DNA from: Kaistia hirudinis
Lineage (GTDB): Bacteria; Pseudomonadota; Alphaproteobacteria; Rhizobiales; Kaistiaceae
Direction: 5' to 3'
DNA: 64,000 nt
Assembly: GCF_014196455.1 (NCBI RefSeq)
Contig: NZ_JACIDS010000002.1
Span: forward strand, 496,001 to 560,000
In this document: positions 8,053-16,842 of the stretch, piece after piece
Position numbering within the stretch: the stretch's first letter is position 1
Layout of the letters: every line of letters starts with the position of its first letter
Program-made: the position numbers and the translations under genes
Notes under the pieces: model-generated
The model's database searches: none
Told to the model about the DNA's origin: nothing
Seen by the model: the letters and a program-made list of their open reading frames with translations, nothing else

Positions 8053-8085
8053 GCGGAAAAGGTCCTCGGACCTTTCCGCTTGTTT
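8053..8085 (+). terminator. Intrinsic terminator after thiE
   Basis: GCGGAAAAGGTCC pairs with GGACCTTTCCGC (one bulged A) across a two-base loop, followed by TTGTTT. It begins 15 bases after the thiE stop and separates the thi operon from the malate synthase gene. Confidence 0.7.
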
Positions 8086-8145
8086 CGTTGAAGACGGCAG
8101 CATGACATGATGCACCGAAATCGCCCGTTTCCCGAGGAGAAATCC

Positions 8146-9738
8146 ATGTCCGCCCATGCAAGCCGCCTGAAGGTCACCGGCGCGTCCGGTCCCCGCTTCG
8201 ACGAGATCCTGACGCCGGAGGCGCTCGCCTTCGTGGCCGAACTGCATGGCCGCTTCGATGCGCGCAGGCGCCAACTCCTTGAAAAGAGAGGGGAACGCCA
8301 GGTCTTCTTTGACAAGGGCGGCCTGCCGGACTTCCTGCCCGAGACCGCCTCCGTTCGCTCGGGCGACTGGAAGGTCGCGCCGATTCCGGCCGATCTGCTC
8401 GATCGTCGCGTCGAGATCACCGGCCCGGTCGATCGCAAGATGATCGTCAACGCGCTCAATTCCGGCGCCAAGGTCTTCATGGCGGATTTCGAGGACGCGT
8501 CCTCGCCGTCCTGGGCCAACATGATCGAAGGCCAGATCAATCTGAAGGATCGCTGGGCGAACAAGATCGACTTCACGGACGCGAAGACCGGCAAGGAATA
8601 CAAGCTGTCGTCCAAGCCGGCGGTCCTGATCATCCGTCCGCGTGGCTGGCATCTTCCCGAGCGCCACATCACCTTCGACGGTGCGGAAGCGTCCGGTTCT
8701 CTGGTCGATTTCGGTCTTTACTTCTTCCACAACGCCAAGTCGTCACTCGCCGCCGGCTCGGGTCCCTATTTCTACCTGCCGAAGATGGAGAGCCATCTCG
8801 AGGCGCGCCTGTGGAACGAGGTCTTCACGGCGGCCGAGGAACTGCTCGGCGTGCCGCATGGCTCGGTCAAGGCGACGGTTCTGATCGAGACGCTGCCGGC
8901 TGCCTTCGAGATGGACGAGATCCTGTTCGAATTGAAGGACCACATGGCCGGCCTCAATTGCGGCCGCTGGGACTACATCTTCTCCTTCATCAAGACTCTC
9001 CGCAATAACAAGGACTTCCTGCTGCCCGACCGCGGCCAGGTCGTCATGGGCAAGGCCTTCCTGAAGGCCTATTCGGATCTCCTGATCAAGACCTGCCATC
9101 GCCGCGGCGCCTTCGCCATGGGCGGCATGGCCGCGCAGATCCCGATCAAGAACGATCCGGCCGCCAACGAGGCCGCCTTCGCCAAGGTCCGCGCTGACAA
9201 GGAGCGCGAGGCCGGTGCTGGCCATGACGGCACCTGGGTCGCGCATCCCGATCTGGTCCCCGTCGCCATGGAAGTCTTCGACCGCCTGATGCCGACGCCG
9301 AACCAGCTGACGCGCCTTCGCGAGGATGTCGCCGTGACGGCGAAGGACATGCTGCAGGTTCATGAGGGTACGCGGACGGAGGAAGGTCTTCGTCACAATA
9401 TCCGCGTGGGCGTCCAGTATATCGAGGCCTGGCTGCGTGGCCGCGGTGCCGTTCCGATCTATAACCTTATGGAAGATGCGGCGACGGCCGAGATCAGCCG
9501 CACGCAGATCTGGCAGCAGCTTCACTTCGAGGCGACGCTGGAAGGCGGCCAGAAGGTGACCAAGGAACTCTTCGAGCGTCTGCTCGGCGAGGAGATGGAA
9601 GTCGTCAAGCGCGAGGTCGGCGCCGACAATTACGCGGCGGGCCGTTTCCCCGAGGCGATCGAGCTCTTCGCGCGGCTTTCGACCGCCGACGAATGCGAGG
9701 CCTTCCTGACGGTGCCGGCCTACCGCCTGATCGACTGA
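8146..9738 (+). CDS. aceB: Malate synthase A
   Basis: 530 residues, the A-type length. It condenses glyoxylate and acetyl-CoA to malate in the glyoxylate bypass. The A-type signature is obvious: KDHMAGLNCGRWDYIFSFIK, then the acetyl-CoA region MGGMAAQIPIKNDPAAN and HDGTWVAHPDLVP. CGAGGAGAAATCC directly before the ATG at 8146 decides the start over an ATG 39 bases upstream. Isocitrate lyase is not a neighbour here. Flanking hairpins suggest a single-gene transcript. Confidence 0.95.
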   Translation: MSAHASRLKVTGASGPRFDEILTPEALAFVAELHGRFDARRRQLLEKRGERQVFFDKGGLPDFLPETASVRSGDWKVAPIPADLLDRRVEITGPVDRKMIVNALNSGAKVFMADFEDASSPSWANMIEGQINLKDRWANKIDFTDAKTGKEYKLSSKPAVLIIRPRGWHLPERHITFDGAEASGSLVDFGLYFFHNAKSSLAAGSGPYFYLPKMESHLEARLWNEVFTAAEELLGVPHGSVKATVLIETLPAAFEMDEILFELKDHMAGLNCGRWDYIFSFIKTLRNNKDFLLPDRGQVVMGKAFLKAYSDLLIKTCHRRGAFAMGGMAAQIPIKNDPAANEAAFAKVRADKEREAGAGHDGTWVAHPDLVPVAMEVFDRLMPTPNQLTRLREDVAVTAKDMLQVHEGTRTEEGLRHNIRVGVQYIEAWLRGRGAVPIYNLMEDAATAEISRTQIWQQLHFEATLEGGQKVTKELFERLLGEEMEVVKREVGADNYAAGRFPEAIELFARLSTADECEAFLTVPAYRLID

Positions 9739-9781
9739 CCTACCGGCGGGTTGACCGCAATTCCTCTGCCGGATTAGCTTG

Positions 9782-9806
9782 GCGGCGGGCTGGCACGGCC
9801 CGCCGC
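9782..9806 (+). terminator. Stem-loop after malate synthase
   Basis: A perfect 9-bp stem GCGGCGGGC / GCCCGCCGC with loop TGGCACG, 44 bases after the aceB stop. It lacks a clear T-run (TTGCGCCTGTT follows), so it may be a weak terminator or 3'-end stabiliser. Confidence 0.45.
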
Positions 9807-9932
9807 TTGCGCCTGTTACGGGTATGGTGAACGTGCCGAAGATCGATCCTCTGGTCCGTTCTGCCAGTTCGGCGAGCGCGTCAGCAATGCAAGCCCTGAC
9901 TGCCTGTTCGCCGCGAAGCAGAAGGACTTGAG

Positions 9933-10472
9933 ATGATGCGCGATTTTCGCGATGCCAAGCTCATGGCGAAGGAACTGCGGGCCGCATTGGCGGCTCGGGG
10001 TGTCGACCTCGGCCATGGCGAGACTCTCGAACTGGTGGCCCGTCAATTCGGCGAACTGGACTGGAATACCCTCTCAGCCGCGATCGGCGCAGCCCCGTCG
10101 GACGCAAGCATGATGGTGAGCGAGGTCATCCCCATCCTGCGGATCTTTGACGTCGGCAAGGCCCGCGAGTTCTACGAAGGCTTCCTCGGGTTCAAGATGA
10201 ACTGGGAGCATCGCTATTCGCCCGCGCTTCCGCTCTATGCCGAGATCGGGCGCGCCGGCATGAAGCTCCATCTGTCGGAGCATCACGGCGATGCCAGCCC
10301 GGGCTCGACCGTCTTCGTCTGGATGACGGGTCTGCGCGCCTTCCACGCCGAACTCATGGAAAAGCGCTACGGCTATTCGCGCCCCGGTCTGGAGACGACC
10401 GAATATGGCGCATTGCTCGTCGAGGTCCCCGATCCGTTCGGGAACCGGATTCGCTTCAACGAGAGAATCTGA
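9933..10472 (+). CDS. Glyoxalase/VOC-domain protein with N-terminal extension
   Basis: 179 residues. Residues about 65-179 form a VOC fold like bleomycin-resistance/glyoxalase proteins (VIPILRIFDVGKAREFYEGF to VEVPDPFGNRIRFNE). Residues 1-55 are a separate helical module (FRDAKLMAKELRAALAARGV, then a HGETLELVARQFGELDWNTL block) that I recall in front of VOC domains in some proteobacteria. No substrate can be assigned. The gene is monocistronic, bounded by hairpins. The ATG at 9933 is followed by a second ATG, so the exact start is ambiguous by one codon. Confidence 0.8.
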   Translation: MMRDFRDAKLMAKELRAALAARGVDLGHGETLELVARQFGELDWNTLSAAIGAAPSDASMMVSEVIPILRIFDVGKAREFYEGFLGFKMNWEHRYSPALPLYAEIGRAGMKLHLSEHHGDASPGSTVFVWMTGLRAFHAELMEKRYGYSRPGLETTEYGALLVEVPDPFGNRIRFNERI

Positions 10473-10481
10473 CGACGGAGA

Positions 10482-10507
10482 CAAAGCGCCGCGATGGCGG
10501 CGCTTTG
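10482..10507. terminator. Bidirectional terminator between convergent genes
   Basis: CAAAGCGCCG-CGATGG-CGGCGCTTTG is a perfect 10-bp stem between the VOC gene (+) stop at 10472 and the MFS gene (-) stop at 10518. TTC follows on the plus side and TCTCC on the minus side. Position and symmetry suggest a shared terminator. Confidence 0.65.
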
Positions 10508-10517
10508 TTCATTCGCG

Positions 10518-12014
10518 TCAGTGCTCGACCGAGGTCGGCGCCGGGCCGTGACCGCGGATCGGCCGTTCTTCCATCAGCGTGAAGAAGATCAGCGCGATCA
10601 CGATGCCAACCGCAGCCGCCGCGAAGACGCCGCTGAAGGCGCCGCCCAGCGAAATGCCGGCCTCGGTGGCCTTGGCGACCTTCTCCTCGACAGACGTGCC
10701 ACCGGCCGAGGCAAGGCGATCGACGCCGGCGAGGAAGACGGCGCCAAAGGCCGCGACCAGGATCGCGCTGCCGAGCGCGCGCATGAAATTCACCGTAGCG
10801 GTCGCCGATCCCATGTGGTGCGGCGCGACGGCGCTCTGAACGGCGACGATCGTCACCGGGAACAGCGACCCGAGGCCGAGGCCGATAATGGCGAGGAGAA
10901 TTTCGAGCGGCACGAGGCTCAGCCTGTCGGCGAAGAGCGCGAGGGCCGCCGTCGTCAGCGCGGAGATGATGAGCCCAGCGATCGGCAGGCGCTTATAGGA
11001 CGCGACGCGCGCCATGACCCGTCCCGACGTCTGCGCCCCGATCACCGTGCCGATCGACATGGGAATGAGCGCGACGCCCGACGCCCCGGCCGAAAGATGC
11101 AGCACTGACTGGAAGAACAGCGGCAGATAGATCGACAGAGACACCATCGTGCCGATGCCGAAGAAGCCGGCGAGCGTCGCGAAGGCCACGACGCGGTCGC
11201 GCAGCACGCCGAGCGGCAGGAACGGTTCGGGCGCGGTCAGCAGGCGGGCGACGAACAGCACCCAGGCGACCGCCGAGGCGCCGAAAATACCGAGGATCGT
11301 GCCGGACGACCAGGCATAGGTGACCCCACCCCAGGACAGCGCCAGCAGGAGCAGCACGGCAGCAGCGACGAGCAGCAGCGCGCCGATCACGTCGATCTTA
11401 TGCGGCCGCTCATAGCGCGGCAGCTTCCGGAGCGCGGACGCCGTCATGGCGAAGGCCATCGCACCGAGCGGTATGTTGATCCAGAAGATCAGCGACCAGT
11501 GCCACAGCTGCGAGAGCACGCCGCCGAGCACGGGGCCGGCGACGCTCGACAAGGCGAACACCGCGCCGAAATAGCCCATGTAGCGGGCACGCTCCTTCGG
11601 CGACATGGCGTCGCCGATGATCGTATGGGCGAGCGAGATCAGGCCGCCGCCGCCGAGGCCCTGCAAGAAGCGCGCGATGATCAGCGTCAGCATGGTCGGC
11701 GCGAGCGCGCAGGCGACCGAGCCGATCATGAAGATCGTGATCGCCGTCAGCAGCGTGGTGCGCCGGCCATAGATGTCCGACACCTTGCCGTAGAGTGGCG
11801 TGACCGCGGTCGACGACAGCAGATAGGCGGTGACGACCCAGGCGATGTTCTGGAGATCGCCGAGATCGCGACCGATCGTCGGCAGCGCCGTCGCGACGAT
11901 CGTCTGGTCGAGCGCGGCCAGCAGCATGGCGAGCAGCACACCGATGACGATGGTCCGGATCGTGGCGTCGTCGAGTTTGACCGGTCCCGGGGAGGGGGTG
12001 GCAGTGGCATCCAT
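10518..12014 (-). CDS. MFS drug-efflux transporter, DHA2 (14-TM) type
   Basis: About 498 residues and 14 predicted transmembrane segments. The N-terminal half has the DHA2 pattern: LLAALDQTIVATALPTIGRD (motif D1), YGKVSDIYGRRTTLL (motif A), ARFLQGLGGGGLISLA (motif B) and GPVLGGVLSQLWHWSLIFWI (motif C). Such proteins export drugs or other amphiphiles using the proton gradient. It lies 134 bases behind the EmrB-like gene on the same strand, so it may be the third gene of the TetR-controlled efflux operon. The start is uncertain (12014 or 12056); neither has a strong Shine-Dalgarno sequence. Confidence 0.9.
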   Translation of the reverse strand: MDATATPSPGPVKLDDATIRTIVIGVLLAMLLAALDQTIVATALPTIGRDLGDLQNIAWVVTAYLLSSTAVTPLYGKVSDIYGRRTTLLTAITIFMIGSVACALAPTMLTLIIARFLQGLGGGGLISLAHTIIGDAMSPKERARYMGYFGAVFALSSVAGPVLGGVLSQLWHWSLIFWINIPLGAMAFAMTASALRKLPRYERPHKIDVIGALLLVAAAVLLLLALSWGGVTYAWSSGTILGIFGASAVAWVLFVARLLTAPEPFLPLGVLRDRVVAFATLAGFFGIGTMVSLSIYLPLFFQSVLHLSAGASGVALIPMSIGTVIGAQTSGRVMARVASYKRLPIAGLIISALTTAALALFADRLSLVPLEILLAIIGLGLGSLFPVTIVAVQSAVAPHHMGSATATVNFMRALGSAILVAAFGAVFLAGVDRLASAGGTSVEEKVAKATEAGISLGGAFSGVFAAAAVGIVIALIFFTLMEERPIRGHGPAPTSVEH

Positions 12015-12148
12015 GGCGATGAGGCGGGATCGTTGAGCAAGGGCCTGACGAGACATATCGTCGGCGAATGATAAGGCAAGAGGAACGATATTCCGTTCCG
12101 CGCGCCATCGCAATTGCGGGCGTTCCAACGCGAAGGGCTAGGCCTCGA

Positions 12149-13714
12149 TCAATGCCCCCCTCCGCCGCCACCGCCCCGGGCCTGCGGCTTCTGGGCGAGC
12201 GGCACGAGCAGCACGATGGCGCCGAACAGAAAGGCGAGCGCCAGGAAGACGTCGGAGAACGCCATCACGAGCGCTTCGCGCCGCACCGATTGGCTGAGCA
12301 CCTTGAGCGCGCCGATCTCGGCATTCGAGCCCAGCGCCGTGAGCCCGCGGGACAGCGCCGCAATGCGCTCGTTCGCGACGTCGCGGCCCCAGTTCACCGA
12401 TTCGTGCAGGCGGCTGATATGCAGGTCCCAGCGATTGTTGAGCACCGTCGTGATCACGGCGAGGCCGACGGCGCCGCCGAGATTGCGCGTCAGGTTGAAG
12501 AGGCCGGAGGCGTTCTTGATCCGCTCGGGCGGCAGCGTGCCGAGCGCCAGCATCGAGACGGGGATCATCGAGGTCATCAGCGCGACGCCGCGCAGCGCCT
12601 GCGGAATGAACAGCTCGTTGAACGACCAGTCCTTCGTGATCGGCACCAGCTCGAGGCAGGAGACCGCGAACAGCGACAGGCCGAAGGCCATCATCCAGCG
12701 CGGATCGATGCGCTGCGCGAGCTGACCGGCGATCGGCGCCGTGATCATCATGAAGATGCCGGTGACGAACATGGTTTCGCCGATCTGCAGCGAGTCATAG
12801 CCGCGCACCCGGGCGAGGAAGACGGGATAGAGGTAGACGAGGCCGTAGAGGCCGACGCCGAGCATGAAGGAGAACAGCGAGCCGGTCGCGAAATTGCGGT
12901 TGTTGAAGGCGCGGATGTCGACGATCGGCTCCTTGGCGTTCAGCACGCGCCAGAAGAAGGCGACGCCGGCGATGACCGACAGGACGGCGAAGATGAGGAT
13001 CGTCTCGTCCTGGAACCAGTCATTGGCCGAGCCTTCCTCCAGCACATATTCGAGGCTGCCGAGAAAGAGCGCGAGCGTCGCCAGGCCGAAATAGTCGAAA
13101 TGGTCCAGTAGCGCGAAATGCGGCTTGTCCCAGTCGACAAGGAAATAGGTGCCGAGCGTCACCGCGATGCCGGGCAGCACGTTGACGAGAAACAGCCAGT
13201 GCCAGGAGAAGAGGCTGGTGAGATAGCCGCCGATCGTCGGGCCGATGGTCGGCGCCAGCGTCGCGATCAGGCCGATGATCGCCGAGACCATCGCCTGCCG
13301 GTTGCGCGGGAAGATCGTGAACGCCGCCGCGAAGACGGACGGGATCATGCCGCCGCCGATGAAGCCCTGCAGGCCGCGCCAGATGATCATCTCGGTGATC
13401 GTGTTGGCGGTGGAGCAGCCGATTGAGGTGATGGCGAAGCCCGCGGCGGCGGCCGAGAAGAGATAGCGCGTCGAAAGCGCCCGGCCGAGGAAGCCCGAGA
13501 GCGGGATCATTACGATCTCGGCGATCAGATAGGCCGTCTGCACCCACGAGACCTCGGAGGCGCTGGCCGAAAGGCCCGCCTGGATCTCCGACAGCGATGA
13601 CGACACGATCTGGATGTCGAGGATCGCCATGAACATGCCGACGCACATGAAGACGAAGCCGAGCGTTCGCTTCGCGTTCATGTGCGGTTGGACGAAGGCG
13701 GGAGGAGGGGCCAT
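12149..13714 (-). CDS. emrB: EmrB-type MFS multidrug efflux pump
   Basis: 521 residues of the DHA2/EmrB family with 14 TM segments: MAILDIQIVSSSLSEIQAGL, then WVQTAYLIAEIVMIPLSG, and a motif C block ending FSWHWLFLVNVLPGI. It should work with the EmrA-like adaptor encoded just upstream to push substrates through an outer-membrane channel. The C-terminus ends in a run of glycines. The gap to the emrA-like gene is 138 bases and contains a small GC-rich palindrome. Confidence 0.92.
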   Translation of the reverse strand: MAPPPAFVQPHMNAKRTLGFVFMCVGMFMAILDIQIVSSSLSEIQAGLSASASEVSWVQTAYLIAEIVMIPLSGFLGRALSTRYLFSAAAAGFAITSIGCSTANTITEMIIWRGLQGFIGGGMIPSVFAAAFTIFPRNRQAMVSAIIGLIATLAPTIGPTIGGYLTSLFSWHWLFLVNVLPGIAVTLGTYFLVDWDKPHFALLDHFDYFGLATLALFLGSLEYVLEEGSANDWFQDETILIFAVLSVIAGVAFFWRVLNAKEPIVDIRAFNNRNFATGSLFSFMLGVGLYGLVYLYPVFLARVRGYDSLQIGETMFVTGIFMMITAPIAGQLAQRIDPRWMMAFGLSLFAVSCLELVPITKDWSFNELFIPQALRGVALMTSMIPVSMLALGTLPPERIKNASGLFNLTRNLGGAVGLAVITTVLNNRWDLHISRLHESVNWGRDVANERIAALSRGLTALGSNAEIGALKVLSQSVRREALVMAFSDVFLALAFLFGAIVLLVPLAQKPQARGGGGGGGH

Positions 13715-13852
13715 GGCGGCGCGTGCCTCATTCGAACGCCGCCGTTTCGAGCGAGGCGTCGATCGATCGTTGATAGGGAGCGAGGAGAGGATCGCCGGTA
13801 GGGCGGCGGCCCTCTCCTCCCTCGTCCCTCCGAGGAGGGAAGGGTGTCGGTC

Positions 13853-15079
13853 TTAGTTCCCGGCGGGCGTGTCGCCGGTCCGGCTGTCGACTTCGACCGT
13901 CACGGAGAGGCCGGGACGGAGTTCGCCGGCTGCTACCGCATCCGCCGGAATCCGGATCCGGACCGGGACGCGCTGCGTGATCTTGGTGAAGTTGCCGGTC
14001 GCGTTGTCGGGCGGCAGCAGGCTGAAGACGGCGCCCGAAGCAGGCGCGATGCTCTCGACCGTGCCCGTGAAGGGCCGGTCGTCGGCCGCATCGACCGTCA
14101 CCAGCGCCTTGGCGCCCGGACGGATGCGCTGGAGCTGCGTTTCCTTGAAATTGGCGTCGATATAGAGATCGTTCGACGGGACAAGCGCCATCAGCCTCTG
14201 GCCGGCGGCGACATATTCTCCCGGCTCCACGGCCCGGTTGCCGACGATGCCGTCGAAGGGCGCGCGGACGACCGTGCGCTCGAGATCGAGCTTCTTCTGC
14301 GCGAGCGTGGTGTCGAACTGGTCGAGGGCGCGGTCGGCCTCGGTGCGTTGCGCTTCGAGCACGGTGACATTGGCCTGCGCAGTCGCAAGGCCCGCCGTCG
14401 CCGAATCCACGGCAGCGCTCGCCTTGTCGCGCGTCGCCTGCGCCTGTTCCAGCGTCTGCCGGCTGGCAAACTGGCTCTCGTTCAGCTTCGTTGCCCGGTC
14501 GAGATCCGCGACGGCGAGTTCGAGATCCGCCCTGGCCGAGGTCGCGGCCGCTTCGGACTGGCCGACGCCAGCCTTGGCCGCCTCAATCTGGCGATCGATG
14601 CGCGCCAGCGTCGCCTGCTGCGAGGCGATCTGGTTCTCGACCGCCGCGATGGCGAGGCGCTGGTCCGAATCGTCAAGCTGGACCAGCGGGTCTCCCGCCT
14701 TGACGGAGGTATTCGCCTGAGCATCGACCTTGGCCACATAGCCGGAGAGCCGCGGCGCGATGACGGCCGCGTCGGCACCGACATAGGCGTCGTCGGTCGA
14801 GACCATGAAGCGTCCGACGGTCCACCAGTCATGGCCGTAATAGGCGCCGGCCACGAGCGCGACCAGCGCGATGCCGGCCAGCACCATCCGCCGACGCCCG
14901 CCTTTCCGGGCGGGCGTCGCGGGCGCTGAGGAGCCTTCGGAAGCCGGGGTGGGCGGAGCTTCCGAAGGCTTCGAAGAGGGCTGCGGCTTCGATGCGGGCT
15001 GCTCGGCGACGGGTCGGATATCCGACGCAGCGGCGCCAGCCTCCTGATGGGGCGTCTCGACGAGGGCGACCTTGGCCAT
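13853..15079 (-). CDS. emrA: HlyD/EmrA-family membrane fusion protein
   Basis: About 408 residues. A proline/serine/alanine-rich cytoplasmic N-terminus (to ~60) precedes one TM helix (MVLAGIALVALVAGAYYGHD), then a barrel/lipoyl segment (VSTDDAYVGADAAVIAPRLS), a long coiled-coil (about residues 130-250, rich in A, Q, E, R), and the second lipoyl half (VRAPFDGIVGNRAVEPGEYV). This is the periplasmic adaptor of an EmrAB pump. The ATG at 15079 is preferred over the TTG at 15100. The promoter region carries two palindromes for the divergent TetR regulator. Confidence 0.92.
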   Translation of the reverse strand: MAKVALVETPHQEAGAAASDIRPVAEQPASKPQPSSKPSEAPPTPASEGSSAPATPARKGGRRRMVLAGIALVALVAGAYYGHDWWTVGRFMVSTDDAYVGADAAVIAPRLSGYVAKVDAQANTSVKAGDPLVQLDDSDQRLAIAAVENQIASQQATLARIDRQIEAAKAGVGQSEAAATSARADLELAVADLDRATKLNESQFASRQTLEQAQATRDKASAAVDSATAGLATAQANVTVLEAQRTEADRALDQFDTTLAQKKLDLERTVVRAPFDGIVGNRAVEPGEYVAAGQRLMALVPSNDLYIDANFKETQLQRIRPGAKALVTVDAADDRPFTGTVESIAPASGAVFSLLPPDNATGNFTKITQRVPVRIRIPADAVAAGELRPGLSVTVEVDSRTGDTPAGN

Positions 15080-15112
15080 GGCACCGGTCCTGATGTTCAA
15101 ATGAAAGGTCGA

Positions 15113-15131
15113 TGACCGAACGGTTCGGTCA
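15113..15131. promoter_or_regulatory. TetR operator, copy 1
   Basis: TGACCGAACGGTTCGGTCA is a perfect 9-bp inverted repeat around a central G, 34 bases upstream of the emrA-like start. An almost identical second copy lies at 15174-15192. Placement between a TetR gene and its divergent efflux genes supports operator function. Confidence 0.8.
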
Positions 15132-15173
15132 ATGGCGCTTGAAATAGACCGCTCTTGCGACTAGATCAAGATC

Positions 15174-15192
15174 GAACCGAACGGTTCGGTCA
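15174..15192. promoter_or_regulatory. TetR operator, copy 2
   Basis: GAACCGAACGGTTCGGTCA repeats the palindrome of copy 1 with two outer mismatches in the left half. The centres are 61 bp apart, close to six helical turns, so two dimers would bind the same face of the DNA. It is 119 bases upstream of the chosen tetR start. Confidence 0.78.
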
Positions 15193-15310
15193 AAAAATTT
15201 CCGATCTGGGGCTATCGGGCCAAAAGGTCGAGGAATTGGGCCTGAATCAGTTAGAATGGATCCAGAAGATCCGCGCCGCCGCTGCAGGCGGAACAGCAAG
15301 GACGAAGAAG

Positions 15311-16000
15311 GTGACGCTCGCCCACGACGTAGCCACCGCCGAACTCGTGGAGAGTTCGGCCGGCCAGGACCCCAAGAAACGGCGCCAGATCATGGACGGC
15401 GCGCGACAGGTCTTCCTGGAAAAGGGCTTCGACGCGGCCAGCATGAACGACATCGCGCGAGCCGCCGGCGTCTCCAAGGGGACGCTCTATGTCTATTTCG
15501 AGAACAAGGAGCGGCTGTTCGTCGAGCTCATCTCGACGGAGAAGCGCGAGGAGCTGTTCAGCGTCATCCAGCTCGATCATGACAATCATGACGTGGCCGG
15601 CGTGCTGGCGCGCTGCGGCTATCAGCTGATCGGGATCCTGACGCGGCCCTATTATATCCAGGCGATGCGGACCGTCTTCTCGATCGTCAATCGCATGCCG
15701 GATATCGGGGTCGAATTCTACGGCCGCGGGCCGCAGCTCTGCGCTGACCAGATTTCTCTCTATCTGCGCACGCAGGCCGATGCCGGCGTCGTCACGATCG
15801 AGGATTGCGATCTTGCCGCCGCGCAGTTTATGGAACTCGCGCAGACCGGCATCATGCGCAAGCTGCTCTTCGGTCTTCTCGAAACGCCGTCGCCGGAAGA
15901 GATCAGGCGGCGGGTCGATATCGCCGTCGCCTTCTTCATGAAGGTCTATGGCGCGCCCGCCGGCGCCCGTGGCGAACCGGCCGTGCAGGCGTTCGGCTAG
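15311..16000 (+). CDS. TetR/AcrR-family repressor of the emrAB-like locus
   Basis: About 229 residues. The N-terminal TetR helix-turn-helix is clear (RRQIMDGARQVFLEKGFDAA, then SMNDIARAAGVSKGTLYVYF and ENKERLF); the C-terminal ligand-binding half is generic. I chose GTG 15311, preceded by AAGGACGAAGAAG; starting at 15155 would place one operator just inside the leader and add unrelated sequence. It is divergent from the emrA-like gene with two shared palindromes, so the likely role is repression of the pump genes and itself. Confidence 0.88.
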   Translation: MTLAHDVATAELVESSAGQDPKKRRQIMDGARQVFLEKGFDAASMNDIARAAGVSKGTLYVYFENKERLFVELISTEKREELFSVIQLDHDNHDVAGVLARCGYQLIGILTRPYYIQAMRTVFSIVNRMPDIGVEFYGRGPQLCADQISLYLRTQADAGVVTIEDCDLAAAQFMELAQTGIMRKLLFGLLETPSPEEIRRRVDIAVAFFMKVYGAPAGARGEPAVQAFG

Positions 16001-16001
16001 A

Positions 16002-16034
16002 GCCGTTCAGCGCGCCAGTGAGGCACTGAACGGC
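16002..16034. terminator. Stem-loop after tetR
   Basis: GCCGTTCAG and CTGAACGGC form a 9-bp stem around a 15-base loop that contains a further GCC/GGC pairing. It starts 2 bases after the tetR stop and lies between convergent genes, but lacks a clear T-run. Confidence 0.45.
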
Positions 16035-16096
16035 ATCTCTCCCTGTTCGGCCGCGTCGTCTTGCCGCGAACCGGTCTCCGTGGCGTTCGAAACGCT

Positions 16097-16711
16097 CTAG
16101 CGGACGATAACCTTGGTGCCGATCGGCGCCCGCTCATAGAGATCGCTCACATCGGCGTTGACCATGCGGATGCAGCCGGACGAGACGTTGTGGCCGATCG
16201 TCCAGGGCTCGCTCGTGCCATGGATGCGGTACATCGTGTCGCGTCCGCCGTCATAGAGATACATGGCGCGCGCGCCGAGCGGGTTCTGCGGGCCGCCTTC
16301 CATGGAGACCGGGAGGATGCGGCCCTTCTTGCGCTCGCGGGCGCGCATTTCCGGCGGCGGCGTCCAGGTCGGCCATTCGGCCTTGCGACCGATCTTCACC
16401 GTGCCGTGCCAGCCGAAACCCTCGCGGCCGACACCGACGCCGTAGCGCATCGCGGTGCCGTTGCCCTCGACGAGATAAAGGAACTTGTTGTTGGCATCGA
16501 TGACGATCGTGCCGGCCTTTTCGTTGGTCGGGAAGCGCACGCGCTGGCGCTGATATTGCGAGGGCAGGGACGAAACACCGGGCCCCGCCGGCTGGAACGT
16601 GCCATTGCCCTGGAAGAGCAGCTTCAGGAAGTTCTCGGCATGGGCGGTTTCAGCGGTCATAGCGAGCGCTGATGCGATCAGCGCGCTGCCCAGTATTTTC
16701 CCGATCCTCAT
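16097..16711 (-). CDS. L,D-transpeptidase (YkuD), copy A
   Basis: 204 residues with a signal peptide (MRIGKILGSALIASALAMTA, then ETAHA). The YkuD catalytic domain fills residues about 68-204: AGTIVIDANNKFLYLVEGNG at the start and the active-site block HGTSEPWTIG with SSGCIRM, containing the histidine and nucleophile cysteine. These enzymes make 3-3 crosslinks or attach proteins to peptidoglycan in the periplasm. It is a close paralogue of the next gene, on the same strand and 131 bases downstream of it. GGGGACG before the ATG at 16711 supports the start. Confidence 0.93.
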   Translation of the reverse strand: MRIGKILGSALIASALAMTAETAHAENFLKLLFQGNGTFQPAGPGVSSLPSQYQRQRVRFPTNEKAGTIVIDANNKFLYLVEGNGTAMRYGVGVGREGFGWHGTVKIGRKAEWPTWTPPPEMRARERKKGRILPVSMEGGPQNPLGARAMYLYDGGRDTMYRIHGTSEPWTIGHNVSSGCIRMVNADVSDLYERAPIGTKVIVR

Positions 16712-16842
16712 GGTCGTCCCCGCATTTCGTTCTTGAATCCCCGTGCCCGGCTCGATGAGCCGAGACATCCCGTCGCACAGGTTAGAAAAGCCGGGCAGAT
16801 CCCGCAAGTCGAATGCCGCCCGTGTCTCAGGGCGGCATTGGA

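Noticed and set aside
16002-16096. tRNA-like fold in the tetR/ldt gap
   Set aside because: Only a simple stem-loop is present, with no D-loop, anticodon or T-loop consensus.
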